Positions 31,958 through 38,919 of a stretch of DNA of 41,391 nt are shown piece after piece. Position 1 is the first letter of the stretch, and every line of letters starts with the position of its first letter. The position numbers and the translations under genes are program-made. Source of the DNA: a virus. Under the pieces are notes generated by a model that was given only the letters and a program-made list of their open reading frames with translations, searched no databases and was not told where the DNA came from. The DNA lies in the IMG/VR virus record IMGVR_UViG_3300044825_000491, positions 1 to 41,391 of that record; one strand, written 5' to 3'.

Positions 31958-33871
31958 CTACGCTCCGATGGGGTTCCATGCCCCTGCTGCTTCAGCCTCC
32001 AACAGGCTGACGGTGCGCTGCTGGTCCCTATCCCACTTAGTCAAGAACGGGTTGTTTACGTGCGTGCGGGTGTAGTTCGATGCCAACATAACCCGGTCCC
32101 TGCAGGCAAGTTCAGCGAACCACAGGGCCATCACGATGTCTGTCTTCTGGTTCTTCGGCGCGTCAGGGTGCCAGGTCACCAGTTGCTCCACGAGCGACTT
32201 CGCCGCCTCGTTGCCGTGCGTAGACGGAAGTTCAATAAGTTGCCGCTTATCCTCCCACCCGTTGAAGAGGGTGGTCATGGAGGCGACACCGAAATCTGCG
32301 TCATGCTTGTTTTGGCCGGTGAAGTGGGGGCGAATCACAGTGCCCCGTGCCGCACAGAACTCGTTAATCTCGCGGTCGTGCACCAGGAACCCTTGGAAGC
32401 CGTTACGTTCAATACGCCACTCAATAATCTTGTAGCGTTCCGTCCACGAGCGGATCATCTCCCGCATGGCCTCAGGTGTGATACCTGGCTTGTTGTACAC
32501 GTCCAGCACGTACCGGCGCTGGTTCTGAATATCTAGTCCGACAACCACGGCGGCAGTATGACCTGAGGTTGCAGGGTCAAGACCAGCGACGATGATCAAA
32601 CCGTCCATGCCGTTCTCGCGGCAGTTCACCATGCCCCTAGGTATCGGGCCGGTCATGCGGTTTCCGTTAATCGCCGTACGGACTGCTTCGGCGTTGAACA
32701 CCGCGTCATCGGCTACCTGCTGCTGCTGGTACACCATAGCCCACGCACGAGGCGAAACCCTGCGGCGCTTCTGTGACAGGCGGGGACCATCCCACTTCGG
32801 GAACAAACCATCACCGTCAGGTTCTACACCGCGAGTACCAGGCTCCGGCTGATTCGACCTGGGCCACAACGTAACCCAGTCGTCGGCCTGGTCAGAGAAC
32901 TCCAGCACGGCAGGCATCGACAGGTACGACCACGGCGACTCCTCATCAGGGTACCTGTGGGGGTCACGAAGTTCCGAATACAAATCCTTCGACGCCAGAC
33001 GGGTGCCCACGATCAGCATAGAACCAGTGGCCGACACGCGGGAGATAACCTCCGCCTGCAGCCAGTCAATCTGCTTATCGTACTCGTGGGCGTTCGTGAG
33101 ATCCACGCAGTCATCCATGATGATCAAATCGGCGCGGGCACCGTAAATGTGGCCCCGGATACCCAAAGCCTGCACCGTGGGGTCCTTCTCGCCAGAATCA
33201 CGGGCGTCATCAGAAATGTAGATCATCGACTGGTTCCACGCCTCAGAGTTCTTATCGAACCCCCCAGACGGGCCATAGTCCGCGATCATCTCATCATAGC
33301 GGGGATGGGTCAGGCGGGTCTTGATGGCGTACAGCATCTTCTTCGCCATCTCAGCCGTCTTCGACACCACGATCACCCGAATGTTCGGGTCCATGCAAAT
33401 CCGGTACACCACATAGTTGATAGTGATAGAAGTGGTCTTGGCGTGTTCGGGTGGCATGTTCACCATCACCAGGTCACGCTCACCAGGCTCAAACACCATC
33501 GACGGGTGCACCCAAGAAGGCTCACGGCCCTCAATCAGATCCACCACATTCCCCATGTGAGGAAACACACGGGCATCCAGGTACTTCTCGGAGAACTCAG
33601 GGAACGGCATCCAGTCCCGCTCACGCGGCCCAGAAATACGCTCCAGCGACCTGATCCGCTCAACAGCGGTCACGAAATCCTTATCGTCCCGCCGCCACCT
33701 CTCATAGGTGGAACGGTTACGGCCAACAGCCTGAATCGACTGCTCCACGTTCAAGCCACGCTGGAAGTTCCTCAGGAACTCCTGCTTCGCGGCCTCAACA
33801 GTCTGGCCGACTTTCCTACCAGCCCTGGCAGCCAAAGTTTCAAACCCTCCGGTATAAGCCAAGGCAGACAC
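31958..33871 (-). CDS. Terminase large subunit with fused N-terminal HTH
   Basis: 637 residues, GTG start. The packaging ATPase has Walker A MPPEHAKTT (139-147) and Walker B LIIMDD (249-254). The RNase H-like nuclease starts at IIVAGLDPATSGHT (D432) with a late acidic residue in KTDIVMALWFAEL. Residues about 36-65 (FQRGLNVEQSIQAVGRNRSTYERWRRDDKDF) look like a helix-turn-helix such as small terminases carry. No separate small-terminase gene was found, so this fusion may do both jobs. First gene of the late operon. Confidence 0.88.
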   Translation of the reverse strand: MSALAYTGGFETLAARAGRKVGQTVEAAKQEFLRNFQRGLNVEQSIQAVGRNRSTYERWRRDDKDFVTAVERIRSLERISGPRERDWMPFPEFSEKYLDARVFPHMGNVVDLIEGREPSWVHPSMVFEPGERDLVMVNMPPEHAKTTSITINYVVYRICMDPNIRVIVVSKTAEMAKKMLYAIKTRLTHPRYDEMIADYGPSGGFDKNSEAWNQSMIYISDDARDSGEKDPTVQALGIRGHIYGARADLIIMDDCVDLTNAHEYDKQIDWLQAEVISRVSATGSMLIVGTRLASKDLYSELRDPHRYPDEESPWSYLSMPAVLEFSDQADDWVTLWPRSNQPEPGTRGVEPDGDGLFPKWDGPRLSQKRRRVSPRAWAMVYQQQQVADDAVFNAEAVRTAINGNRMTGPIPRGMVNCRENGMDGLIIVAGLDPATSGHTAAVVVGLDIQNQRRYVLDVYNKPGITPEAMREMIRSWTERYKIIEWRIERNGFQGFLVHDREINEFCAARGTVIRPHFTGQNKHDADFGVASMTTLFNGWEDKRQLIELPSTHGNEAAKSLVEQLVTWHPDAPKNQKTDIVMALWFAELACRDRVMLASNYTRTHVNNPFLTKWDRDQQRTVSLLEAEAAGAWNPIGA

Positions 33872-34082
33872 TGGAAGAGCCTTGGCAGGTAATAGTGGGG
33901 GAGGAGGGACGTACCTTTAAGGGGAGTCCCGACGAGCCCACCCCGTATAGCCACGGCGCTCGGGATAGTGGCTATAGGGTTCAAGTAGGTGGGTGGTAGC
34001 CTTAGCGGACACCCACCCTCACGCCCCGGCTCCAAGGCCGGGGCTTAACCAGACGGGGGTTCGTAGCGCCCGAAGAACCCCC
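33872..34082. repeat. Cluster of five inverted repeats upstream of the late operon
   Basis: Five stems in under 180 bp: GGGAC/GTCCC (33906-33930), TATAGCCAC/GTGGCTATA (33946-33976), GGTGGGTG/CACCCACC (33988-34017), GCCCCGGC/GCCGGGGC (34023-34044) and GGGGGTTC/GAACCCCC (34055-34082). None is followed by a clear T-run. If the late promoter lies at the TATATATA boxes, these stems are in the terminase 5' leader. They could instead be protein-binding, packaging (pac) or origin sites. Confidence 0.7.
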
Positions 34083-34093
34083 TATATATATAT
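34078..34093 (-). promoter_or_regulatory. TATATATATA-GGGGG box, copy 1
   Basis: Minus strand: ATATATATATA followed by GGGGGTTC. It points towards the terminase. It is a candidate extended -10-only late promoter for the phage sigma-like factor; no -35 is obvious. Confidence 0.4.
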
Positions 34094-34236
34094 CCTCGTT
34101 TTTTCCGGTTTTTCGGACACCAAAAACAGAAAATTAACCAAATCGTTACAAAAGAAACATACCAAACCAGGGTAAAATAGGACAAACCTCAACCACACAT
34201 GTAGAGTCAAAACGACAATATCACGCACAACCAAAA

Positions 34237-34252
34237 CCCCCTTATATATATA
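34237..34252 (-). promoter_or_regulatory. TATATATATA-GGGGG box, copy 2
   Basis: Minus strand: TATATATATAAGGGGGTTTT. Same orientation as copy 1, 159 bp upstream. A TTGCAT lies 16 nt before it and could serve as a -35. The A/T-rich stretch between the copies could also be the unwinding element of the origin. Confidence 0.4.
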
Positions 34253-34299
34253 CCTTTGGCCGTGCGGGATGCAATAACCCCGGGTCAAGTCTGGACCAC

Positions 34300-34444
34300 T
34301 TAGGGTAGCCTAACCTAACCGAACCTACCAGATAGGCAATACAGACAACAATACCCTACCTAGTGGGTAGGGAATAGGTGTCATTCCCCACCAAACTAGT
34401 AGGAAATACGGGGAATAAGTGCGGCGGCAGACTAGCCCCCAGAG
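34300..34444. repeat. Short repeats left of the DnaA boxes
   Basis: No gene. Repeated CCTAACC/CTAACCG/GAACCTACC words at 34309-34329, and a 7-bp inverted repeat CCCTACC/GGTAGGG (34354-34372). Iteron-like; may belong to the origin. Confidence 0.4.
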
Positions 34445-34497
34445 TTATCCACAGCCTGTGGATATCTTGTGGATTGTTGTTCATCTTTTGTTCATCT
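34445..34497. other. Candidate replication origin with DnaA boxes
   Basis: A perfect TTATCCACA (34445-34453) faces TGTGGATAT (34457-34465), so the core TATCCACAGCCTGTGGATA is a near-perfect palindrome. A third box TGTGGATTG is at 34468-34476. Then come two direct repeats TTGTTCATCT at 34477 and 34488 (11-bp period). The A/T-rich stretch lies about 200 bp to the left. This is the layout of a bacterial-type origin opened by host DnaA. Confidence 0.6.
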
Positions 34498-34515
34498 GAA
34501 TGTCCGTTTTGTCTG

Positions 34516-34544
34516 TTGACATGATGCCCGCGGGGTGCTACTCT
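34516..34544 (+). promoter_or_regulatory. Sigma-70-type promoter P1 (rightward)
   Basis: TTGACA (34516-34521), 17-nt spacer, TACTCT (34539-34544). First of two tandem promoters reading into the early operon. Confidence 0.55.
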
Positions 34545-34647
34545 AGTTGACGTAAGGGTAGAAAAGTCAATATGGGATCGTGACCTAGTTGCGATACACT
34601 GAAGACGGGCCGCCCGTCGTATCCCCTAGGGAATGTCCCGACTAGAC

Positions 34648-34676
34648 TTGACAAACCTTACAGAGTGTGATAGTGT
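34648..34676 (+). promoter_or_regulatory. Sigma-70-type promoter P2 (rightward)
   Basis: TTGACA (34648-34653), 17-nt spacer, TAGTGT (34671-34676), 49 bp before the first early ATG. It gives a leader with GAAAGGGGA as Shine-Dalgarno. Confidence 0.65.
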
Positions 34677-34724
34677 TAGAACAGTAAGGCAGACAGAGTG
34701 ACAGAGTGAAAGGGGACTGGCATC

Positions 34725-35021
34725 ATGGCGCGCATCACTAGCGCGTCACTGTACGGCAGCGGGACACCTACGGACCTTTCCCGCGTGAACTGGCGTAAGC
34801 CTCCTCGCGCATATGGTCTCCGTAGTGAGTCGGCTCTGGCAGGGTATTATCCTGCCTACGGCTCGCGTCCTAGGCGTCGGACAGTGCGCGAGACTGTAGA
34901 TCCAAGCACTAACCTAGTGGCTCCAGTGGCATCGTTCGATGATGACTTCGTGCCTAGGGTGGTGGCTCCTAGGGTGACTGATGGCCTGGTGCCGGTGATC
35001 CGTATGGGAGAGTGGAACTAA
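34725..35021 (+). CDS. First early protein, 98 aa
   Basis: ATG 9 nt after AAAGGGGA. Basic first half (RVNWRKPPRAYGLRSE, SRPRRRTVRETVD) and a Val/Pro-rich C-terminus (PRVVAPRVTDGLVPVIRMGEWN). No family recognised. As the first gene behind two host-type promoters it would be made early and abundantly, which suits a host-takeover role (inference). Confidence 0.7.
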   Translation: MARITSASLYGSGTPTDLSRVNWRKPPRAYGLRSESALAGYYPAYGSRPRRRTVRETVDPSTNLVAPVASFDDDFVPRVVAPRVTDGLVPVIRMGEWN

Positions 35022-35052
35022 TCTAACCTAGATAGAATGGATGGTGGCAGGC

Positions 35053-35142
35053 ATGGCACGACTAGAGTACGCTGACCACTTGATGGGATCACTATTTGAC
35101 CCTAATCACTGGTGCAAGTATTGTGAGGAGGAGACAGAATGA
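35053..35142 (+). CDS. Tiny Cys-pair protein, 29 aa
   Basis: MARLEYADHLMGSLFDPNHW then CKYCEEETE with one C-x-x-C. The stop overlaps the next ATG (ATGA). An in-frame ATG 12 bp upstream is also possible. Confidence 0.5.
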   Translation: MARLEYADHLMGSLFDPNHWCKYCEEETE

Positions 35143-35264
35143 CCGCGAGGACAGAGTACGTCCCCAGTGGTAGAGGGGACTGTGCACAGTGTCACAGGAC
35201 GTGGTGGTGGTGCCAGTGCAATATTGTGATGGTACCTAACCCTGACTATATTGGAAGGAAATAG
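35139..35264 (+). CDS. Small zinc-ribbon-like protein, 41 aa
   Basis: C-A-Q-C and later C-Q-C around a Trp triplet (GDCAQCHRTWWWCQCNIV). Four Cys plus His would hold one zinc. The stop lies 2 bp before the next ATG. Confidence 0.55.
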   Translation: MTARTEYVPSGRGDCAQCHRTWWWCQCNIVMVPNPDYIGRK

Positions 35265-35265
35265 C

Positions 35266-35448
35266 ATGACGGCTAGAGAGATGGCAAGCATGATCGGTAG
35301 GGAGTTCCTACTGACTGAGGGACCCTTCACCATTAGGGTACTGGTGGATGACGTGAAAGTGTCCTACGGTAACCCTAGGGCGTACGTCGCCCCGGTCGGT
35401 GGTGCTGGATGGGCATGGGTAAATACTGACAGACTGGTGGAGGACTGA
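35266..35448 (+). CDS. Hypothetical protein, 60 aa
   Basis: ATG at 35266 after GGAAGGAAA. A helix (TAREMASMIGREFLLTE) then beta strands (FTIRVLVDDVKVSYGNPRAYV). SH3-like beta content, no family. TGATG overlap with the next gene. Confidence 0.62.
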   Translation: MTAREMASMIGREFLLTEGPFTIRVLVDDVKVSYGNPRAYVAPVGGAGWAWVNTDRLVED

Positions 35449-35672
35449 TGAATAAGCGACACAACGATGGTGAATGGACGCCTAACACTATGGTGCGGCG
35501 TGGTGCCTTGTGGGTACGTAACTACGCCATGCACTACGGTGGTGAGTATGACTACTTCAAGCGTAGTGAACTGCTACTGGCAGCGAAGCATCTACGGCAG
35601 GACGTGCACGCCTATATCCACGAGGTGGAGGAGTCACGGAAACTGTTAGGTGGATTACTGTTAGACCGCTAG
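35448..35672 (+). CDS. Hypothetical protein, 74 aa
   Basis: Helical with many aromatics (LWVRNYAMHYGGEYDYFKRS, then AAKHLRQDVHAYIHEVEESRK). Coupled to the previous gene by TGATG. No family recognised. Confidence 0.65.
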   Translation: MNKRHNDGEWTPNTMVRRGALWVRNYAMHYGGEYDYFKRSELLLAAKHLRQDVHAYIHEVEESRKLLGGLLLDR

Positions 35673-35696
35673 TAACCGACTAGAAAGAGAGAGAGA

Positions 35697-36557
35697 ATGA
35701 ATAAGACAGATCTGGCACAGTATGTGACCGACATGATGGTGGCAGAGTTAGAGAAAGGCCTCGTGCCGTGGCGCAAGCCTTGGTCCGCTGCAGGCTACGT
35801 TCCCACTAGCCTGTCCACTGGCAAGCCTTACCGCGGTGTCAACACTTTCATACTGGCACTGGTGGGACAGTCCAAGGGGTACGAAAGTAACCTATGGACT
35901 ACGTACAAGCAGGCAGCGGAGCGTGGTGGCAACGTCAGGAAGGGCGAAAAGTCCACGACAGTGGTCTATTGGAAGATTCTTGACGTGAAGGATAAGGCTA
36001 CTGGTGAGGATAAGAAAGTGCCATTCCTAAGGCACTTCAACGTGTTCAACCTTGACCAGTGTGACGGCTTGGACGCTTACCGTGGTAAGCCTGAGCCGCG
36101 TACGGTGGTGGTGGAGGATGCGGTGCACGCTACTTGGCAAGGCTACAAGGATGGTCCCACGTTGCGGCATGTGGCTGGTGATCGTGCCTACTACAGTCCG
36201 TCGGATGACCAGATAACAATGCCCCTGGTGGAGTCGTTCCATGATGGTGCAGCGTATGCGGAGACTCTGTTCCATGAGATGACGCATAGCACTGGTCACC
36301 AGTCGAGGCTTGGTAGGCTTGGGGGTAGCGTTGCCGTGGCGGCTTTCGGGTCACCGGACTATGCCAAGGAGGAACTGGTGGCAGAGTTAGGTGCGGTGAT
36401 GCTACTGGGCCATGCTGGTATCCCTGTCGATGCGCAGAATAGTGCATCGTACGTGGGGGGATGGTTGCGTGCACTGCAGGATGACCGTAACCTAATCATC
36501 AGTGCAGCGCAGCAAGCACAGAAGGCTTTTGACCGTATCGTGGGGGATGTAGAGTAG
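35697..36557 (+). CDS. ArdC-like antirestriction protein (ssDNA-binding domain + zinc metallopeptidase)
   Basis: 286 residues. The N-terminal domain (about 1-125) has WRKPW, PTSLSTGKPYRGVN and ARDC-type VRKGEKSTTVVYWK, the ssDNA-binding domain of plasmid ArdC proteins. The C-terminal domain has the zinc motif HEMTHSTGH (193-201) and the downstream YAKEELVAELGAVML segment of the ArdC-associated peptidase. In plasmids ArdC protects incoming ssDNA and cleaves host defence proteins in some reports. Here it would be an early anti-defence protein (inference). Confidence 0.85.
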   Translation: MNKTDLAQYVTDMMVAELEKGLVPWRKPWSAAGYVPTSLSTGKPYRGVNTFILALVGQSKGYESNLWTTYKQAAERGGNVRKGEKSTTVVYWKILDVKDKATGEDKKVPFLRHFNVFNLDQCDGLDAYRGKPEPRTVVVEDAVHATWQGYKDGPTLRHVAGDRAYYSPSDDQITMPLVESFHDGAAYAETLFHEMTHSTGHQSRLGRLGGSVAVAAFGSPDYAKEELVAELGAVMLLGHAGIPVDAQNSASYVGGWLRALQDDRNLIISAAQQAQKAFDRIVGDVE

Positions 36558-36723
36558 AGACTGCCTGACGGGTTAGGGTAGCACCCTAGTCTGGAGGGAC
36601 CGCGCGACAGAGTTGTCACCCGAAAGGGTGGAGGGTGCAAGTCCCTCGCGCGTGGCGATAGTGCCGGATGGAAGGAAGCAAGACGGCGGGTAGGAAAGTG
36701 CCATACCCCTGTCCGGCACTATC
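36558..36723 (+). ncRNA. Structured RNA candidate with four stems
   Basis: This 197-bp gap (to 36754) has no gene but perfect stems: TAGGGT/ACCCTA (36574-36588), CGCGCGA/TCGCGCG (36601-36607 with 36646-36652) enclosing CACCC-GAAA-GGGTG and a T-arm-like GGG-TGCAAGT-CCC, then a 12-bp stem GATAGTGCCGGA/TCCGGCACTATC (36657-36668 with 36712-36723) with an inner GGGTA/TACCC. It is not a tRNA or a recognised riboswitch. It may be a leader regulating the downstream genes or a separate RNA. Confidence 0.55.
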
Positions 36724-36740
36724 ACTACACAATAGACAGA

Positions 36741-36755
36741 ATGGGAGAAAGATAA
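36741..36755 (+). promoter_or_regulatory. Four-codon leader ORF
   Basis: ATG GGA GAA AGA TAA. Its stop overlaps the ATG of the next gene (TAATG), and the GGGAGAAAG inside it is that gene's Shine-Dalgarno. Possibly used for translational coupling; low confidence. Confidence 0.3.
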
Positions 36756-36883
36756 TGCCGAAAGTAACACTGACTAGCGCAGAATGGGATCTCGTTGTTA
36801 TGATCCTGGAGGATGACCGTGGTATCCTGACGCCTGGTATCGTGAAGGATATCAACGCACAACTAGACAGACAGGAAAACTAA
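36755..36883 (+). CDS. Hypothetical protein, 42 aa
   Basis: MPKVTLTSAEWDLVVMILED then RGILTPGIVKDINAQLDRQEN: two helices. The last A of its TAA begins the next ATG (TAATG). Unknown function. Confidence 0.62.
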   Translation: MPKVTLTSAEWDLVVMILEDDRGILTPGIVKDINAQLDRQEN

Positions 36884-37422
36884 TGACGACTAAGACGACG
36901 GCACGCACGTACGTGCGCCGCATGTCTAGATATCTCGATACCGTGACGCCGTACGACATGGAGCGTGCGGCGCAATGGTACAACGATGCACAGACAGTGG
37001 CACAGGACGTGGCGCAACGCATGGGAACTAGCCTAGAGATAGGCGCGTGTGTTGTGTCCGCGTTCTCACCTAGGGTACCGTGGGCACGTAACATTGTTCT
37101 CGCGCTCGCGTACTCTAATGGTGAGGATACGCCCGGACTGGCGAACAACAGGCGCATGGCTGACGCTAGTGTGCGCCTAGGTTTCGATGCGTTGAAGGGT
37201 CCGAAGACTAACGCTTTCGCTCGTGCTATCGCTGGCGATGAGGATGCGGTGGTGGTGGATTCTTGGATGTGTAAGGCTGCTGGTATCGGACGTGACGCGC
37301 CTAGTGCGGTGCAATATCGCCGCATCAGTGAGGCTATCGTGACGCTCGCACGTCGGCACGGTGTGTCACCTCGCACCATGCAGGCTTTGATATGGATTCA
37401 AGTACGAGGAAAGGCTGACTAA
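36883..37422 (+). CDS. Conserved-type phage protein, 179 aa (DUF7178-like)
   Basis: The pattern CVVSAFSPRVPWARNIVLALAY, LKGPKTNAFARAIAGDEDAVVVDSWMCKAAG and AIVTLARRHGVSPRTMQALIW is one I recognise from actinophage and other phage genomes, where it is uncharacterised. The VVSAxSPRxxWxxN helix and VxDxW motif, with an Asp in a fixed place, resemble HhH-type base-excision enzymes, but I cannot confirm catalytic residues. One reading is a DNA-base-processing enzyme; otherwise unknown. Confidence 0.65.
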   Translation: MTTKTTARTYVRRMSRYLDTVTPYDMERAAQWYNDAQTVAQDVAQRMGTSLEIGACVVSAFSPRVPWARNIVLALAYSNGEDTPGLANNRRMADASVRLGFDALKGPKTNAFARAIAGDEDAVVVDSWMCKAAGIGRDAPSAVQYRRISEAIVTLARRHGVSPRTMQALIWIQVRGKAD

Positions 37423-37589
37423 TGTGGCCGGATAGTCCCAACAAGGACTGCCCACGATGCAGGCACATGCGACAGTACGACGACGACTGCACGTTGTGTC
37501 ATGGTGACGGGATCGTGGCATGGAATGTGTACGCTGACGAACCCGAGGAACAGTACGACACGATCAAGGAGTGGAGGGGATTGGCATGA
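37422..37589 (+). CDS. Small zinc-ribbon protein, 55 aa
   Basis: Two Cys pairs: CPRC at 10-13 and CTLC at 23-26, followed by HGDG, a rubredoxin/DnaJ-like knuckle, then an acidic tail (ADEPEEQYDTIKEW). Start and stop overlap neighbours. Confidence 0.62.
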   Translation: MWPDSPNKDCPRCRHMRQYDDDCTLCHGDGIVAWNVYADEPEEQYDTIKEWRGLA

Positions 37590-37684
37590 GACTGACGGAT
37601 CGTGGCAGGTTCGTGGTGACTGTGCTTGTGCTTGTTGTGTTCATTGGTATCTGCTACATTGAGAGTGTTGGAACTATCCAATAG
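37586..37684 (+). CDS. Tiny membrane protein, 32 aa
   Basis: Basic start (MRLTDRGR), then one transmembrane helix (FVVTVLVLVVFIGICYIE). ATGA overlap with the preceding gene. Possibly acts on the host membrane. No family. Confidence 0.55.
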   Translation: MRLTDRGRFVVTVLVLVVFIGICYIESVGTIQ

Positions 37685-37702
37685 AGAGAGAAGGTAGACA
37701 GA

Positions 37703-37828
37703 ATGTTTCGGATCAACTGCATTGACTGCGGGAAAGCAACAACGACAGAGACAGCGAAGGCTATGCGGGAACATGCAACGTCCGTGTATTCGTTCCTGTG
37801 TGGGACATGCCACGAGGGAAGGGAGTGA
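37703..37828 (+). CDS. Small zinc-ribbon protein, 41 aa
   Basis: Two Cys pairs (CIDC at 6-9, CGTC at 33-36) around a helix (TTTETAKAMREHATS). The start follows AGACAGA instead of a strong Shine-Dalgarno. Confidence 0.6.
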   Translation: MFRINCIDCGKATTTETAKAMREHATSVYSFLCGTCHEGRE

Positions 37829-37831
37829 GCC

Positions 37832-38011
37832 GTGCACAAGATTGAGAGAGACAAGGACCGACGCACCTATGTTGTGTACCGTGGTGACATGTACCTTGGT
37901 CACGCGAAAACAGAGAGGCAGGCTGACGCGATTGTCGCTAGTGACCTGATGATGATGGATCAGATCGCTAGGATGCGTGAGCGTTACCCGCTACGAATGG
38001 AGACAGAATGA
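37832..38011 (+). CDS. Hypothetical protein, 59 aa
   Basis: GTG start. Charged strand-turn-strand (KDRRTYVVYRGDMYLGHA), then a helix (TERQADAIVASDLMMMDQIA). No family. ATGA overlap with the next gene. Confidence 0.58.
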   Translation: MHKIERDKDRRTYVVYRGDMYLGHAKTERQADAIVASDLMMMDQIARMRERYPLRMETE

Positions 38012-38160
38012 TTGACCATATTTGTTGGACTGACGACACGTACTGCGAGGATTGTGGCCCCATCACTACGCCACTGCTGGACCATGAGCCTGCGTGGAAC
38101 TCATTCCTTGACCACTATGCGAAGATATTCGGTTACGACAGACAGAAGGAGGAAGCATGA
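38008..38160 (+). CDS. Small Cys-pair protein, 50 aa
   Basis: MIDHICWTDDTYCEDCGPIT has three Cys and one His; the rest is an amphipathic helix (AWNSFLDHYAKIFGYD). It starts after AGACAGA. ATGA overlap at the end. Confidence 0.57.
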   Translation: MIDHICWTDDTYCEDCGPITTPLLDHEPAWNSFLDHYAKIFGYDRQKEEA

Positions 38161-38450
38161 GTACGGTTTACATTTACGAGGTTGATGCTGGTCCCGCTGG
38201 TATGTACTGGGAGGGAGTGAACCTTCCCGACGACTACCCGATCACAACATGGACCGACATGGCACAACTTGGCCGTGACATCATGGAACTATCGGGTGAG
38301 GGGCACGAGGTTATTGTGAGGTCACATGCCTGGTTTGTAACTAACAACTGCCATTGGTGCGGGACTGATTTTGACGTGAAAATGTATGGTATTGCGAACA
38401 TGCTTTGCGAGGAATGTGGCGATGACTACGACAGGGGGGTTCAGTTCTGA
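38157..38450 (+). CDS. Zinc-ribbon-ended protein, 97 aa
   Basis: Strand/helix N-terminus (TVYIYEVDAGPAGMYWEGV, MAQLGRDIMELSGEGHEVIV) and a C-terminal zinc ribbon with CHWCG and CEECG separated by 17 residues. No family. Ends one base into the next ATG. Confidence 0.64.
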   Translation: MSTVYIYEVDAGPAGMYWEGVNLPDDYPITTWTDMAQLGRDIMELSGEGHEVIVRSHAWFVTNNCHWCGTDFDVKMYGIANMLCEECGDDYDRGVQF

Positions 38451-38599
38451 TGCCGTTCACGTTCGTGTTCACCGACAAGCAACTAAGCATCATCGAAGAA
38501 GCGTTAGATTGGATGATCGTTCGCGGTGACGGGGCACCGTTCTCCGTGTACGATATTGCCGAACTGCAGGGTCAGATAGAGAAACGATTGGAGTGGTGA
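38450..38599 (+). CDS. Hypothetical protein, 49 aa
   Basis: MPFTFVFTDKQLSIIEEALD then FSVYDIAELQGQIEKRLEW: two amphipathic helices. TGATG overlap. Resembles small phage proteins that bind a partner helix, but unassigned. Confidence 0.57.
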   Translation: MPFTFVFTDKQLSIIEEALDWMIVRGDGAPFSVYDIAELQGQIEKRLEW

Positions 38600-38602
38600 G
38601 GA

Positions 38603-38704
38603 GTGGGTGAGTATCTTGGTGCGTGGCAGTGCATACACTGCGAGGCACTACTGAACGATCAACAACACAACGAATGCGACAGATGTAGAGAGGACTCGAA
38701 GTGA
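38603..38704 (+). CDS. Tiny zinc-ribbon protein, 33 aa
   Basis: GTG start. Almost only a zinc knuckle: CIHC and CDRC 13 residues apart. The stop overlaps the next GTG. Confidence 0.52.
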   Translation: MGEYLGAWQCIHCEALLNDQQHNECDRCREDSK

Positions 38705-38919
38705 GTAAGCAGCAGGACGCATACGTGGCACAACTACTTGGCCGCGTCATGCACCACTCGTGGTGTGACCACAAGAACAGCACCCCACGCAAATACCCAT
38801 ACGTGGACGCCGGTTCACAGGACTACGCGACTATCGCGGTGCGTATGCTTGGGTATGACGAGGACGCTATCAGTGAACTGGAGGCTGAGTTGCGTAGGCT
38901 TGGTGATGACGTTGATTAG
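38701..38919 (+). CDS. Hypothetical protein, 72 aa
   Basis: GTG start. Helical (SKQQDAYVAQLLGRVMHHSW; AISELEAELRRLGDDVD) with a CDHK turn. GTGA overlap with the previous gene. Unknown. Confidence 0.6.
   Translation: MSKQQDAYVAQLLGRVMHHSWCDHKNSTPRKYPYVDAGSQDYATIAVRMLGYDEDAISELEAELRRLGDDVD

Noticed and set aside
33993-34288. Short open frames in the origin region (33772-34035 minus, 33993-34175 plus, 34082-34288 minus)
   Set aside because: They run through inverted repeats and TA-runs, lack ribosome sites and have non-protein-like composition.
36601-36652. Group II intron or tRNA reading of the GGG-TGCAAGT-CCC hairpin
   Set aside because: No domain V, no splice-site logic and no interrupted gene; the loop departs from the T-loop consensus at its second position.
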